The notes beneath the pieces were generated by a model, which made no database searches, was not told the DNA's origin, and was given only the letters and a program-made list of their open reading frames with translations. Shown piece by piece: positions 25,340 to 33,386 of a DNA stretch of 64,000 nucleotides. The stretch is from Leptolyngbyaceae cyanobacterium (lineage in GTDB: Bacteria > Cyanobacteriota > Cyanobacteriia > Cyanobacteriales > Aerosakkonemataceae): NCBI GenBank assembly GCA_036703985.1, contig DATNQN010000091.1, positions 1 to 64,000 on the forward strand, in the 5' to 3' direction. Position numbers and translations under genes: made by a program. How positions within the stretch are numbered: the first letter of the stretch is position 1; every line of letters starts with the position of its first letter.

Positions 25340-25369
25340 ATTATACATCTATCTTGTGGGTGAGGGCAA
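25340..25369 (-). promoter_or_regulatory. Candidate promoter of riboswitch-exporter transcript
   Basis: On the minus strand, TTGCCC (25364-25369) and TATAAT (25340-25345) are separated by 18 bases. The -10 box matches the consensus perfectly, and transcription would start at about 25333, exactly where the riboswitch begins. The match is by eye only. Confidence 0.55.
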
Positions 25370-25617
25370 GGGGTATTTTTTTCATTATTGATTCATTTTT
25401 TACAGGAATAATGCAGTTATAGCTTAGTGACGACTGCTGGGGACTAGGTGCGATCGGCCCAACCCAGTTGTTAAAAAATATTGATAAGCTATGGAGTGAG
25501 GCAGTAGATAAGCGGATAATTGCTTATCCAGTATAAATGCGATCGATGTGATGATAGCGGATATTTTATCAATTCCAAAAGATAATTGTGATTTGCTGTA
25601 GCAAGTTACCCAGATTT

Positions 25618-25652
25618 GCAATTTGTGCAACAAGCTGCTGCACAAATTTTTT
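25618..25652 (+). terminator. Hairpin GCAATTTGTGCA...TGCACAAATT with T-run
   Basis: Arms AATTTGTGCA (25620-25629) and TGCACAAATT (25639-25648) are perfect complements, followed by a run of six T (25647-25652). The same GCAATTTGTGCAA core recurs in a longer palindrome at 29473-29509, at the other end of the restriction enzyme locus. It may be a terminator, or an end sequence of the accessory island. The rest of 25370-25723 has no gene. Confidence 0.5.
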
Positions 25653-25723
25653 ACACATCAGTAGCATCATTTTTAACTAAAACTTAATAATTTTGAAAAC
25701 CCTACAACCTGGAACCTGATTTA

Positions 25724-27577
25724 ATGCCATTTATCTCTTTTGAGACTTATCTCAAATCGATTCAAAGAAATCTACAAAAAGGCAGTGAGCGAAGTCATTA
25801 TCCAGCCTTAAAAGATTTACTTGACGATCCCGGTAAAGGGATTGATGCAGTGATTGAAGAAAAGGGAAATAAGGCAGGAATACCAGATTTTACAGTAAAG
25901 CGACGGGAGTTACTGGTAGGTTATGTAGAAGCTAAGGATGTTGGGCTAGATTTGGATGGGATTGAAAAAACGGAGCAGCTAAAACGCTACTTAGAGGCGT
26001 TTCCTAATCTAATATTAACTAATTATCTAGAGTTCCGTTGGTATGTAAATGGAAAGCGCAGGCAGAAAGAAATTTTAGCAGATCTGAATGGGGATAAACT
26101 TCAGATAAAAAATACCGATAAGATTGCTGCACTGTTGGAGCAATTTCTCAACTATACAGGCGAAATTATCAGCAGTCCTGAAGATTTGGCTCAACAGATG
26201 GCGAGGTTAACAAAAGCAATTCGGTTAGCCATAGAAACTGCGCTGAGTTTAGAAGCGAATGATGGTGAATTGCATCAATTGAGACAGGGATTTAGTGAGG
26301 TATTACTACCAGATATTAATGATTCTGACTTTGCCGATATGTATGCCCAAACTATATCTTATGGTTTGTTTACAGCTAGAGTCGGTCATGCTCAAAATCC
26401 AGGGAACGAACAATTTACTCGTCGCACTGCTGGTACTTATATTCCGGCAACTAATCCATTTTTGAAGCGATTATTTAATACAATCGTTGAAACGGATGCC
26501 ATTAGCCAGATTGATTGGGCAATTGATGATTTAGTGCAATTATTGTCTCAGGTAGACATGGGCAATATTCTGGAAAACTTTGGGCGGCGTACCCGTCAAG
26601 AAGATCCAGTTGTGCATTTTTATGAGACATTTTTGGCGGCGTATAATGCGGCATTAAGGAAAAGTCGAGGCGTGTATTATACACCGGAACCAGTGGTATC
26701 ATTTATCGTGCGATCGATCGATGCAATTCTCAAAGATCGGTTTGATTTGCCGTTGGGATTGGCAGATAATGCTAAAGATCCGGTGACGCAAAAGCCGCGA
26801 GTCCAAATTCTCGATCCCGCAACGGGAACGGGTACATTTTTATATGAAGTAATCAAGCAAATTTATCGCAATTTAGAAGAAATTGGCATGGCGAATCAGT
26901 GGGATAGCTATGTACGAGAAAATTTGCTAAATAGGTTATTTGGTTTTGAGTTATTGATGGCTCCTTATGCTATTGCTCACCTCAAATTGGGTTTGCAACT
27001 GCAAGAACTTGGTTATCAATTTACAGGAAAACAGAGGTTAGGGATTTATCTTACTAATACGTTGGATGAAGCATTGAAAAAATCGGAAATTTTGTTTGGT
27101 CAATTTGTAGCAGAGGAGGCTAATCAAGCTTCGACAATTAAAAGGGATGTCCCTGTAATGGTAGTATTAGGTAATCCACCATATTCGGGACATTCTGCAA
27201 ATAAAAGCGAATGGATTGCTGGTTTAGTGCAAGATTATTATTATGTGGATGGTTTGCCATTGGGAGAACGTAATCCTAAATGGTTACAAGATGACTATGT
27301 AAAATTTATCCGGTTTGGACAGTGGCGAATAGACAAAACGGGTTCCGGTATTTTGGCATTTATTACTAATCATGGATATCTCGATAATCCAACTTTTAGA
27401 GGTATGCGCCAGAGTCTTGAGAAGACTTTTGATGAAATTTATGTAATGGATTTACATGGAAATAGTAAGAAAAAAGAAGTTACTCCCGATGGTTCACCTG
27501 ATAAAAATGTGTTTGATATTCAGCAAGGTGTAGCAGTTGCTATTATGGTTAAATATCCCCAGGAGAAAGTAACATGA
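25724..27577 (+). CDS. Type ISP/IIG restriction-modification enzyme, N-terminal half (nuclease + methylase)
   Basis: 617-residue N-terminal part of a single-chain restriction-methylation enzyme. An Mrr-like nuclease domain comes first (D55 in GIPDF, then E69 and K71 in EAKD, the PD-ExK pattern). A helical linker follows, then an N6-adenine methyltransferase with motif I DPATGTG (from residue 364) and motif IV NPPY (from 484). The protein stops just after QQGVAVAIMVK, where intact family members continue into the target-recognition domain. That domain is found in the gene at 28227-29474; together the parts total 1032 residues, the normal length. The TGA overlaps the hicB start (ATGA). No helicase domain is seen, so IIG-like is also acceptable. 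Confidence 0.9.
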   Translation: MPFISFETYLKSIQRNLQKGSERSHYPALKDLLDDPGKGIDAVIEEKGNKAGIPDFTVKRRELLVGYVEAKDVGLDLDGIEKTEQLKRYLEAFPNLILTNYLEFRWYVNGKRRQKEILADLNGDKLQIKNTDKIAALLEQFLNYTGEIISSPEDLAQQMARLTKAIRLAIETALSLEANDGELHQLRQGFSEVLLPDINDSDFADMYAQTISYGLFTARVGHAQNPGNEQFTRRTAGTYIPATNPFLKRLFNTIVETDAISQIDWAIDDLVQLLSQVDMGNILENFGRRTRQEDPVVHFYETFLAAYNAALRKSRGVYYTPEPVVSFIVRSIDAILKDRFDLPLGLADNAKDPVTQKPRVQILDPATGTGTFLYEVIKQIYRNLEEIGMANQWDSYVRENLLNRLFGFELLMAPYAIAHLKLGLQLQELGYQFTGKQRLGIYLTNTLDEALKKSEILFGQFVAEEANQASTIKRDVPVMVVLGNPPYSGHSANKSEWIAGLVQDYYYVDGLPLGERNPKWLQDDYVKFIRFGQWRIDKTGSGILAFITNHGYLDNPTFRGMRQSLEKTFDEIYVMDLHGNSKKKEVTPDGSPDKNVFDIQQGVAVAIMVKYPQEKVT

Positions 27578-27777
27578 AATGGCGTGTTATTCTTGAACCC
27601 GATCGAGAAACGGGTGATTGGGCAGTTTGGTGTCCAGAGTTACCTGGTTGCGTTTCAGCAGGAGAAACAGAAGAAGAAGCTTTAGAAAATATCCGTGAGG
27701 CGATCGCACTTTATCTTGAACCCGATCCGATCGTATTAAAAGAAGGAACAATTTTGCGGGAGGTTTCAGTTAAATGA
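27574..27777 (+). CDS. hicB: HicB-like antitoxin 1
   Basis: 67-residue HicB-family antitoxin with the partial RNase H-like fold: MKWRVILEPDRETGDWAVWCPELPG, then the classic CVSAGETEEEALENIREAI. It would bind and inhibit the HicA toxin encoded next. The start overlaps the stop of the restriction enzyme half (ATGA), with AGGAG at 27561-27565 as ribosome-binding site. The order hicB-hicA (antitoxin first) is common. It has no added DNA-binding domain, so autoregulation would need another protein. Confidence 0.9.
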   Translation: MKWRVILEPDRETGDWAVWCPELPGCVSAGETEEEALENIREAIALYLEPDPIVLKEGTILREVSVK

Positions 27778-27998
27778 CTCGTACCCGACGCATGAACGCA
27801 GATGAAGTTGAACGTATTTTGGAGCGTTATGGGTTTGAGTTAGTTTCGCAAAAAGGGAGTCATCGTAAGTGGCGAAATCTCGATCGTCAGATCCAAGCGA
27901 TCGTCCCTTATCACAAAGGGCGGGATCTACCAATAGGAACGCTACGCAATATTATGGTAAGTGCCGACATTCCAGAAACTGAATGGAAAACTGAGTAA
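27774..27998 (+). CDS. hicA: HicA-like toxin 1 (mRNA interferase)
   Basis: 74-residue HicA family toxin with a double-stranded RNA-binding-like fold that cuts mRNA. The catalytic His is in KGSHRKWRN, and the end IPYHKGRDLPIGTLRNI-type segment (here IVPYHKGRDLPIGTL) is diagnostic. The start overlaps the hicB stop (ATGA), so antitoxin and toxin are coupled. It sits between the two halves of the restriction enzyme. No inactivating change is visible. Confidence 0.92.
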   Translation: MTRTRRMNADEVERILERYGFELVSQKGSHRKWRNLDRQIQAIVPYHKGRDLPIGTLRNIMVSADIPETEWKTE

Positions 27999-28023
27999 AA
28001 TAATATCCCAAAGAGAAAGCAGT

Positions 28024-28227
28024 ATGATACGAACCCAAAAATTTACAGCAATTATTGAGCGTGAAGGCGATGGTTATGTAGCTTTATGTCCAGAACTAGA
28101 TATTGTTAGCCAAGGTGATTCTAGGGAAGAAGCAAGAAATAATTTAATTGAAGCTTTAGAATTATTTTTTGAAGTTGCTGATTTTTCAGAAGTACTAAAG
28201 CGCTGTTATATTTTTGAGGTGATCTAA
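28024..28227 (+). CDS. Orphan HicB-like protein
   Basis: 67-residue HicB-family domain: MIRTQKFTAIIEREGDGYVALCPEL, then QGDSREEARNNLIEAL. No HicA partner follows; instead its stop overlaps the start of the restriction enzyme C-terminal half (TAATG). The frame is open upstream to 27961, but ATG 28024 starts the conserved fold. It could be a spare antitoxin for either HicA or may have lost its toxin when the locus was rearranged. Confidence 0.85.
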   Translation: MIRTQKFTAIIEREGDGYVALCPELDIVSQGDSREEARNNLIEALELFFEVADFSEVLKRCYIFEVI

Positions 28228-29474
28228 TGGCAAAAATTTATCACGCTCATCTCTGGGGTTCGCGGGAAGATAAGTATCACTATCTTCAAGAACATGATAT
28301 AAATTCGGTTGAATGGACAGAAATTTTTCCCAATTCGCCGTTTTATCTTTTTATTCCTCAAAGTACTGATTGCAGAGCAGAGTATGAACAGGGATGGAAA
28401 ATTACTGATATTATGCCTGTTAATTCAACAGGAGTCAAAACTCATCGCGATCATTTTGTTTTTGATTTTGATTTATCAGAACTACGCAAACGTATAGAAA
28501 AATTTAGAGACTTAAGCATTACAGATGAAGAAATTAGCAATATTTATGAAATTCAGGATACAAGAGATTGGAAATTAAGCCAAAAGCGACGTTCTCTTAA
28601 GTCAAATAAAGATTGGGAAAAATATTTTACACAATGTCTTTATCGTCCGTTTGATTGGAGAGCTTATTATCACCATGAGGATGTAGTTGAACTTCCAAGA
28701 AATGAAGTCATGAGAAATTTTTTACAAACCAATAATTTAGGGTTCATTACATCTCGTAATGTTGAAATAGAAAGAATCTACGACCAAGTATTATGTACAT
28801 CTAATTTAATTAATAATCATACTTTATGTCTTAAAGAAGTTAATTATGTTTTTCCTCTTTACCTTTATCCGGATCTTGATAATCCACAGGGTTCTCTCTT
28901 TGCAAGCGGTAAAATTGAAATAAATATATCTCAAAAATTTATCAATTCAATTCAACAAAAATTAGAATACATACCCACACCAGAAGCAATTTTTTACTAC
29001 ATCTACGCCATATTCCACAGTCCCACTTATCGTCAACGCTACGCCGAATTTCTCAAAATAGATTTTCCTCGTGTACCTCTCACTAGCAACGATAAACTAT
29101 TCAAAGACTTAGGCGAAAAAGGTCAGGAATTAGTAGAACTGCACTTGATGAAATCGAAAAAACTCAACAAGCTAATTACTAAAGTAGGCGGTGATGGCGA
29201 TAATACCGTTACCGAAGTTACCTACAAACTAACAGAACAGCGAGTTTATATCAATAAAAACCGTTATTTTGAAGGAATTGCACCAGAAGTTTGGGAATTC
29301 AAGATTGGCGGTTATCAGGTTTTAGACAAATGGCTAAAAGACCGCAAAAAAGCTAACCGAAGTTTATCTTTTGATGATGTGCTGCACTATCAAAAAGTAG
29401 TAGTTGCCTTGAAAGAAACCATGCAACTGATGACAGAGATCGATCGCATCATTCCCGGTTTTCCAATTGAATAA
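28227..29474 (+). CDS. Type ISP/IIG restriction-modification enzyme, C-terminal half (target recognition)
   Basis: 415-residue protein that matches the C-terminal part of type ISP/IIG enzymes: an entry segment (KIYHAHLWGSREDKYHYLQ, then PNSPFYLFIP) that normally follows the methylase domain without a break, then a target-recognition region ending with APEVWEFKIGGYQVLDKWLKDR and a helical end. It has its own strong ribosome-binding site, GAGGTGAT (28216-28223). Its ATG overlaps the orphan hicB stop. It may pair with the N-terminal half to give a working enzyme in two chains. It contains no nuclease or methylase motif of its own. Confidence 0.88.
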   Translation: MAKIYHAHLWGSREDKYHYLQEHDINSVEWTEIFPNSPFYLFIPQSTDCRAEYEQGWKITDIMPVNSTGVKTHRDHFVFDFDLSELRKRIEKFRDLSITDEEISNIYEIQDTRDWKLSQKRRSLKSNKDWEKYFTQCLYRPFDWRAYYHHEDVVELPRNEVMRNFLQTNNLGFITSRNVEIERIYDQVLCTSNLINNHTLCLKEVNYVFPLYLYPDLDNPQGSLFASGKIEINISQKFINSIQQKLEYIPTPEAIFYYIYAIFHSPTYRQRYAEFLKIDFPRVPLTSNDKLFKDLGEKGQELVELHLMKSKKLNKLITKVGGDGDNTVTEVTYKLTEQRVYINKNRYFEGIAPEVWEFKIGGYQVLDKWLKDRKKANRSLSFDDVLHYQKVVVALKETMQLMTEIDRIIPGFPIE

Positions 29475-29509
29475 GCAATTTGTGCAAGCACTTCTTGCAC
29501 AAATTGCTT
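29473..29509. repeat. Perfect 16-bp palindrome at the end of the restriction enzyme locus
   Basis: Arms AAGCAATTTGTGCAAG (29473-29488) and its complement (29494-29509) with a 5-base loop. It begins within the stop codon of the restriction enzyme C-half. The core GCAATTTGTGCAA also occurs in the hairpin at 25618-25652 on the other side of the locus. No T-run follows on the plus strand, so it may stabilise or end the mRNA only weakly. Confidence 0.6.
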
Positions 29510-29577
29510 AGCTTCTAAATTGATAATGATGATAACCAAATTTAATCGTGCTGTTTTTTGTAAAAAAGATTAAGTAA

Positions 29578-29817
29578 ATGCAAACGCTAATTAGGCTCAA
29601 AATTGAAAAATTTATTGAAGATGGACAAGTATATTTTGTGGCTACCAGTGATGATTTACAAGGTTTAGTCGCTGAAGGAAAAACAGTACAGGAAGCCATA
29701 GAAATTGCTGAAGATGTAGCTAAAGTTCTGCTAGATTTAGAAAAAGAAAATAATCAAGACTTTCAATTACAAGATTTGCCTTCTCAGTTTGAATATCCTC
29801 TAATTATGGAGGTATAA
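29578..29817 (+). CDS. HicB-like antitoxin 2 (DUF1902-like)
   Basis: 79-residue HicB-type protein: IRLKIEKFIEDGQVYFVATSDDLQGLVAEGKTVQEAIEIAEDVAKVLL. The pattern matches the DUF1902 variant of the HicB fold. Its TAA overlaps the next ATG by one base (TAATG), coupling it to a HicA-type toxin. It forms a second, separate toxin-antitoxin pair 104 bases after the restriction enzyme locus. Confidence 0.85.
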   Translation: MQTLIRLKIEKFIEDGQVYFVATSDDLQGLVAEGKTVQEAIEIAEDVAKVLLDLEKENNQDFQLQDLPSQFEYPLIMEV

Positions 29818-30038
29818 TGGGAAGATTAGCAGGATTTTCTTATCGAGAAGTCACTCATAAGCTAGGAAAACTAGGTTTTGTATTCTATCGTGCAGCAAAA
29901 GGAGATCACGAAATTTGGTTTAATCCAGTAACAAATCTAAAAACAACTATTCCTCATCATCGTGAAATCAAGGAAGGAACACTTAGAAATATTTTAAAGC
30001 AAGCCCAAGTTGATGTTGATGTTTTTATTGATGTTTAA
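29817..30038 (+). CDS. HicA-like toxin 2
   Basis: 73-residue HicA-family toxin. The catalytic His is in KGDHEIWFN, followed by TTIPHHREIKEGTLRNILKQA, the standard C-terminal motif. Start coupled to antitoxin 2. It differs strongly in sequence from HicA 1 (27774-27998), so the two modules were probably acquired separately rather than by local duplication. Confidence 0.88.
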   Translation: MGRLAGFSYREVTHKLGKLGFVFYRAAKGDHEIWFNPVTNLKTTIPHHREIKEGTLRNILKQAQVDVDVFIDV

Positions 30039-30083
30039 TTCTTTTAACTTGATTAGACAGTCGATATATCTAACTAGTAGTTC

Positions 30084-30135
30084 TTCAGAAGCCAGAATCA
30101 TTTTGCTACCCGACTAGGAGATTCTGACTTCTGAA
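30084..30135. terminator. Inverted repeat between convergent genes
   Basis: Arms 30084-30099 (TTCAGAAGCCAGAATC) and 30120-30135 pair at 15 of 16 positions. It lies between hicA 2 and the convergent PPC gene and belongs to the same TCAGAATTC repeat family as the structure at 2044-2167. Probable terminator for one or both genes, inferred. Confidence 0.4.
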
Positions 30136-30153
30136 TACACCCTTATAGAAACC

Positions 30154-30891
30154 TTATGATAGCGCGATTAGGCTTAGGTTATAGGATGTACTGCCACTGT
30201 ATTGAAAAACTTGTATGAAGTAATCCCCAGCATCCAAAGTAGTATTTATCTGTTCCGGAGAAGTTCCACTTAAAGCAGAACTGGCAATTCGTTCGCCTGC
30301 ATCAACTACACCATTGCCGTTGAAATCTCTAATTAGCCGGATATCAGCATCAGCACTTAAACCAGTCAAGGATGCGGTAAAAGCAACATCGTCAGTATTT
30401 AAGTTAAATTTGTAGGTATCAACAGTGTCTTGGTTGCTTATATAATCAGTAAAAGTTGCGTAAGCTTGAGAATTTAGATTACCAACGTTTATTTCTGTTG
30501 GCAGCAAATTACTAGGTGAACCTGCTCCGGTGGCTGATAAACTTATTTTGTAATCAACTAAACTCCCAGCACCATAAGTTACTTTGGCAAAGTAAGTACC
30601 CGCTGCTTGAGAGCGATAATTAATCAAGGCATCATCTTCGATATCTCCGCCACTATCGAAGGTTCCTACTATTCTTTGATCGGTTGAATCTAATACACCA
30701 TTATTATTGGTATCCCTAAACAGGGAAAGCGCAGCTTGTTCGGTTCCCGTGATACCAGTGAGAGCTATGTTAATGTTTCTCGTGCTGCCTAAAGTAAATT
30801 GGAAGATATCTGTATTATTTACACCACTGCTTACCGTATCTGTGCGAGTTTGGGGAGTAGTACCTAAAGAACCGAGATTGTAGGTTGTCAT
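30154..30891 (-). CDS. PPC-repeat extracellular protein with calcium-type loops
   Basis: 245-residue protein made of two PPC-like (bacterial pre-peptidase C-terminal) beta-sandwich repeats. The first is about residues 15-120 (DIFQFTLGSTRNINIALTG, ending AGTYFAKVTYG), the second about 133-245 (DTYKFNLNTDDVAFTASLTGL, ending AGDYFIQVFQYSGSTSYNLSL). Each repeat holds an Asp/Asn-rich loop: DTNNNGVLDSTD and DFNGNGVVDAGE, similar to dockerin or EF-hand calcium loops. No N-terminal signal peptide is present; export by a type I system is possible but no signal is clear. No catalytic domain is attached, which is unusual since PPC domains normally accompany peptidases. Confidence 0.82.
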   Translation of the reverse strand: MTTYNLGSLGTTPQTRTDTVSSGVNNTDIFQFTLGSTRNINIALTGITGTEQAALSLFRDTNNNGVLDSTDQRIVGTFDSGGDIEDDALINYRSQAAGTYFAKVTYGAGSLVDYKISLSATGAGSPSNLLPTEINVGNLNSQAYATFTDYISNQDTVDTYKFNLNTDDVAFTASLTGLSADADIRLIRDFNGNGVVDAGERIASSALSGTSPEQINTTLDAGDYFIQVFQYSGSTSYNLSLIALS

Positions 30892-31083
30892 TGCTTGATT
30901 CCTTTATGGGTTTATACGTGGAATGAATAAATGCCCCGATCGGATACTTAAGTAATTGCTTATGTATGCTCTTCCCTTCTAGACCGAGATATTACCTAAT
31001 TCTTTTACAAAAGTTTATATTTAATAGGTTTTTGGTACAGAAAGACCGTAATTAAAGCGGTTTGCAACCCTTGTAAGGTACAC

Positions 31084-31116
31084 AGAAACCCGGTTTCTTC
31101 AAGAAACCGGGTTTCT
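31084..31116 (-). terminator. GAAACCCGG hairpin (33-bp palindrome) after sdhA
   Basis: AGAAACCCGGTTTCTT (31084-31099) and its perfect complement (31101-31116) leave a one-base centre. It sits 40 bases after the sdhA stop. Nearly identical or covarying copies occur at 34411-34441, 37431-37465 and 63316-63348. It is a mobile or spreading intergenic hairpin family that may serve as a terminator. Confidence 0.65.
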
Positions 31117-31155
31117 CACCCACTCTAATAAATGCTCAAAATTAATGAAGTTCGA

Positions 31156-32883
31156 TCAATACTTCCTTTCTTTTGGCTCGAACATGGTAATTGCTACGGG
31201 TTTATACTGAAGGTCAATGCCGGCAGGAGAATAGTAAGCGAGGGTGTGCTTGAGGAAATTGTCATCATCTCGATCGCTATAATCTTCTCGGTAATGTGCG
31301 CCGCGACTTTCTTGGCGATTAAGGGCAGAAGTGAGAATTAACTGACCGACAATCATTAAACTACGCAGTTCGATCGCTTCGATGATTTCCGTATTCCAAA
31401 GTTTACCTTTATCATCTAAATAGATATTTTCGTACTGCTTTTGTAGTTGTTGCAATTTGACTAATCCTTCTCGCACGATCGCGTCAGTGCGAAAAACGCC
31501 ACAGTGTTGAGTCATGCAGTCTTGGAAGTTTTGTCGCAGTTGTCCGATGCGAATTTCTCCTTTTTGGTCTAATAAAGATTGAATTTGGGTTTTTGCATCC
31601 TTGATATACCGTTGTTCGTCGATTTCCGGTAGTTTGCGATTTTGGACGTATTGCGCGATCGCAGCCCCGGTGATTTTCCCGTATACTACACATTCCAAGA
31701 GGGAATTACTCCCCAAACGGTTAGCGCCGTGAACGGACACGCAAGCAGCTTCCCCAGCGGCAAAGAAACCTTCCACCAAACCATCTGGGCCACTCCGCAC
31801 TTGACCGCTAGTATTGACGGGAATGCCACCCATTGAATAGTGAACGGTGGGGCGGACGGGCATCGGTTGATGTACGGCATCGATACCGACTAACCTGTGA
31901 CATTCTTCCCACGCGAAGGGAACTCGACTCATGATTTTTTCTTTACCCATGTGGCGCAAGTCGAGGTAAACGAACGGGCCACCAGCAGAACCGTCGGGAT
32001 GTATGCCCCGTCCGGCTTGAATTTCCCGCGTAATCGCTCTTGAGGTAATGTCGCGAGGGGCTAGTTCCATTCTACTGGGGGCGTAGTTCGCCATAAAGCG
32101 ATCGCCTTCACTATTAATTAGATACGCACCCTCACCCCGCACCGCTTCCGAAATCAATACCCCCACCGGATACAATCCAGTGGGATGGAATTGTACGAAT
32201 TCCATATCTTCCAGGGGTACGCCTGCTAAAGCAGACATCGCCAAACCGTCACCAGTCGAGGCGTAATCATTAGAAGTAGTATTGTAAACTCGACCGTAAC
32301 CGCCAGTGGCAAACATTATCGCTTTGGCGCGAACTACTTCCATTTCCCCGTCGAGGATGCGGTACATCAGCACCCCCTTAGCTTGACCATCTTCTAAAAT
32401 CAGTTGCATCACGTACCACTCATCGTAGATGTGGACGCCGTAACGCCGGAGATTATTCACTAGTTCGTGGAGAATGGCGTGACCGGTTTTGTCGGCGGCG
32501 TAACAAGTGCGACGATGGGAATGTCCGCCAAACGCACGTTGGGCAATGCGACCATCGGGCAGGCGGGAGAACAACACTCCCATGTGTTCTAAGTCGATGA
32601 TGACTTGCGGTGCTTCGCGGGTGAGAATTTCTACCGCATCTTGGTCTGCCAAATAATCGGAACCTTTGACGGTATCGAAGGCATGGGCTTGCCAGGTATC
32701 TTCCGGATCGACATTGTTCAGGGTAGCTGCCATTCCTCCTTGGGCGGCGACCGAGTGCGATCGAATCGGGTGAGTTTTTGCTACTACTGCTACACTCAAT
32801 TTCGGGTCAGTGCGAGCAATCTCCACCGCAGCGCGACACCCTGCTAATCCACCACCAACTATAATTACATCGTGTTCTAACAT
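31156..32883 (-). CDS. sdhA: Succinate dehydrogenase/fumarate reductase flavoprotein subunit
   Basis: 575-residue FAD-containing subunit that oxidises succinate in the thylakoid or plasma membrane respiratory chain. FAD-binding [10 protein letters not shown] is at residues 10-19, the His for covalent flavin attachment is in [12 protein letters not shown], and substrate residues appear in [18 protein letters not shown] and in [12 protein letters not shown]. The C-terminal [16 protein letters not shown] is family-typical. The iron-sulphur subunit gene (sdhB) is not adjacent, as is usual in cyanobacteria. Length and motifs are normal. Confidence 0.97.
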   Translation of the reverse strand: MLEHDVIIVGGGLAGCRAAVEIARTDPKLSVAVVAKTHPIRSHSVAAQGGMAATLNNVDPEDTWQAHAFDTVKGSDYLADQDAVEILTREAPQVIIDLEHMGVLFSRLPDGRIAQRAFGGHSHRRTCYAADKTGHAILHELVNNLRRYGVHIYDEWYVMQLILEDGQAKGVLMYRILDGEMEVVRAKAIMFATGGYGRVYNTTSNDYASTGDGLAMSALAGVPLEDMEFVQFHPTGLYPVGVLISEAVRGEGAYLINSEGDRFMANYAPSRMELAPRDITSRAITREIQAGRGIHPDGSAGGPFVYLDLRHMGKEKIMSRVPFAWEECHRLVGIDAVHQPMPVRPTVHYSMGGIPVNTSGQVRSGPDGLVEGFFAAGEAACVSVHGANRLGSNSLLECVVYGKITGAAIAQYVQNRKLPEIDEQRYIKDAKTQIQSLLDQKGEIRIGQLRQNFQDCMTQHCGVFRTDAIVREGLVKLQQLQKQYENIYLDDKGKLWNTEIIEAIELRSLMIVGQLILTSALNRQESRGAHYREDYSDRDDDNFLKHTLAYYSPAGIDLQYKPVAITMFEPKERKY

Positions 32884-32925
32884 ATTGAATTCGATATCCT
32901 TATTCCTTTATCTATGCTCTCCCAA

Positions 32926-32962
32926 ATAAAAACTCCCCCAGCCAAAAATGGGGAAGTTTTTT
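32926..32962 (-). terminator. Hairpin with T-run between the small membrane gene and sdhA
   Basis: AAACTCCCC and GGGGAAGTTT flank a loop (AGCCAAAAAT); A- and T-runs on either side make it terminator-like on both strands. It lies downstream of the gene at 33075-33386 and just upstream of sdhA. Confidence 0.5.
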
Positions 32963-32969
32963 ACAAATC

Positions 32970-33072
32970 TGTCATTTGTGATTGGTCATTGGTCACTGGT
33001 CATTAGTCATTAGTCATTGGTCTTTGGTCAACTGCGGAATTACAAATGACAAATGACGAATCACAAATGACG
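32970..33072. repeat. CATTGGT/CATTTGT and AAATGAC octamer repeats
   Basis: Tandem units of the ATTGGTC and CAAATGA type, partly facing each other (GTCATTTGTGATTGG at 32971 versus ACAAATGACAAATGA at 33042), so a stem is possible. The same family lies upstream of the gene at 43401-44903 (44927-44970). Confidence 0.55.
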
Positions 33073-33074
33073 GA

Positions 33075-33386
33075 TCAAATACTTGCTTGGGCAGTTTCTT
33101 GATTGGGTACGCCAACTGGACTGGTGCGCGTGGTTTCTTCTTGTCCCAAAGGTACAAATTCAATATGGTTCAGTAGGGTAGTAACGAAGGCAAACAGCAA
33201 GAATGGCAGGGATAGGACGAGAATGAGTCCCACCGTAACTAAGGCGTAGATTTGGCGAACGGTACTCCACAGGGCAAGGGCGGAAGCCAAACTCAAGAAA
33301 ATGACGATTAACCAAATGACGATTTGACCGTAGATATCGCCAAAGGTGAGAGTGCATACCATCCGATATCTCTGTAGTTTATCCAT
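33075..33386 (-). CDS. Small membrane protein with two helices, unknown function
   Basis: 103-residue protein. After an N-terminal MDKLQRYRMVCTLTFGDIYGQ come two hydrophobic segments (about 22-42 and 48-72) and a polar tail containing the segment HIEFVPLGQEE. I do not recognise the family; it looks like a conserved cyanobacterial membrane protein. It is read in the same direction as sdhA, but a terminator-like hairpin and repeats lie between them, so co-transcription is doubtful. Confidence 0.7.
   Translation of the reverse strand: MDKLQRYRMVCTLTFGDIYGQIVIWLIVIFLSLASALALWSTVRQIYALVTVGLILVLSLPFLLFAFVTTLLNHIEFVPLGQEETTRTSPVGVPNQETAQASI

Noticed and set aside
25424-25645. 73-codon minus-strand frame between the riboswitch and the restriction enzyme
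   Set aside because: No ribosome-binding site, runs through a hairpin, and has no recognisable protein pattern.
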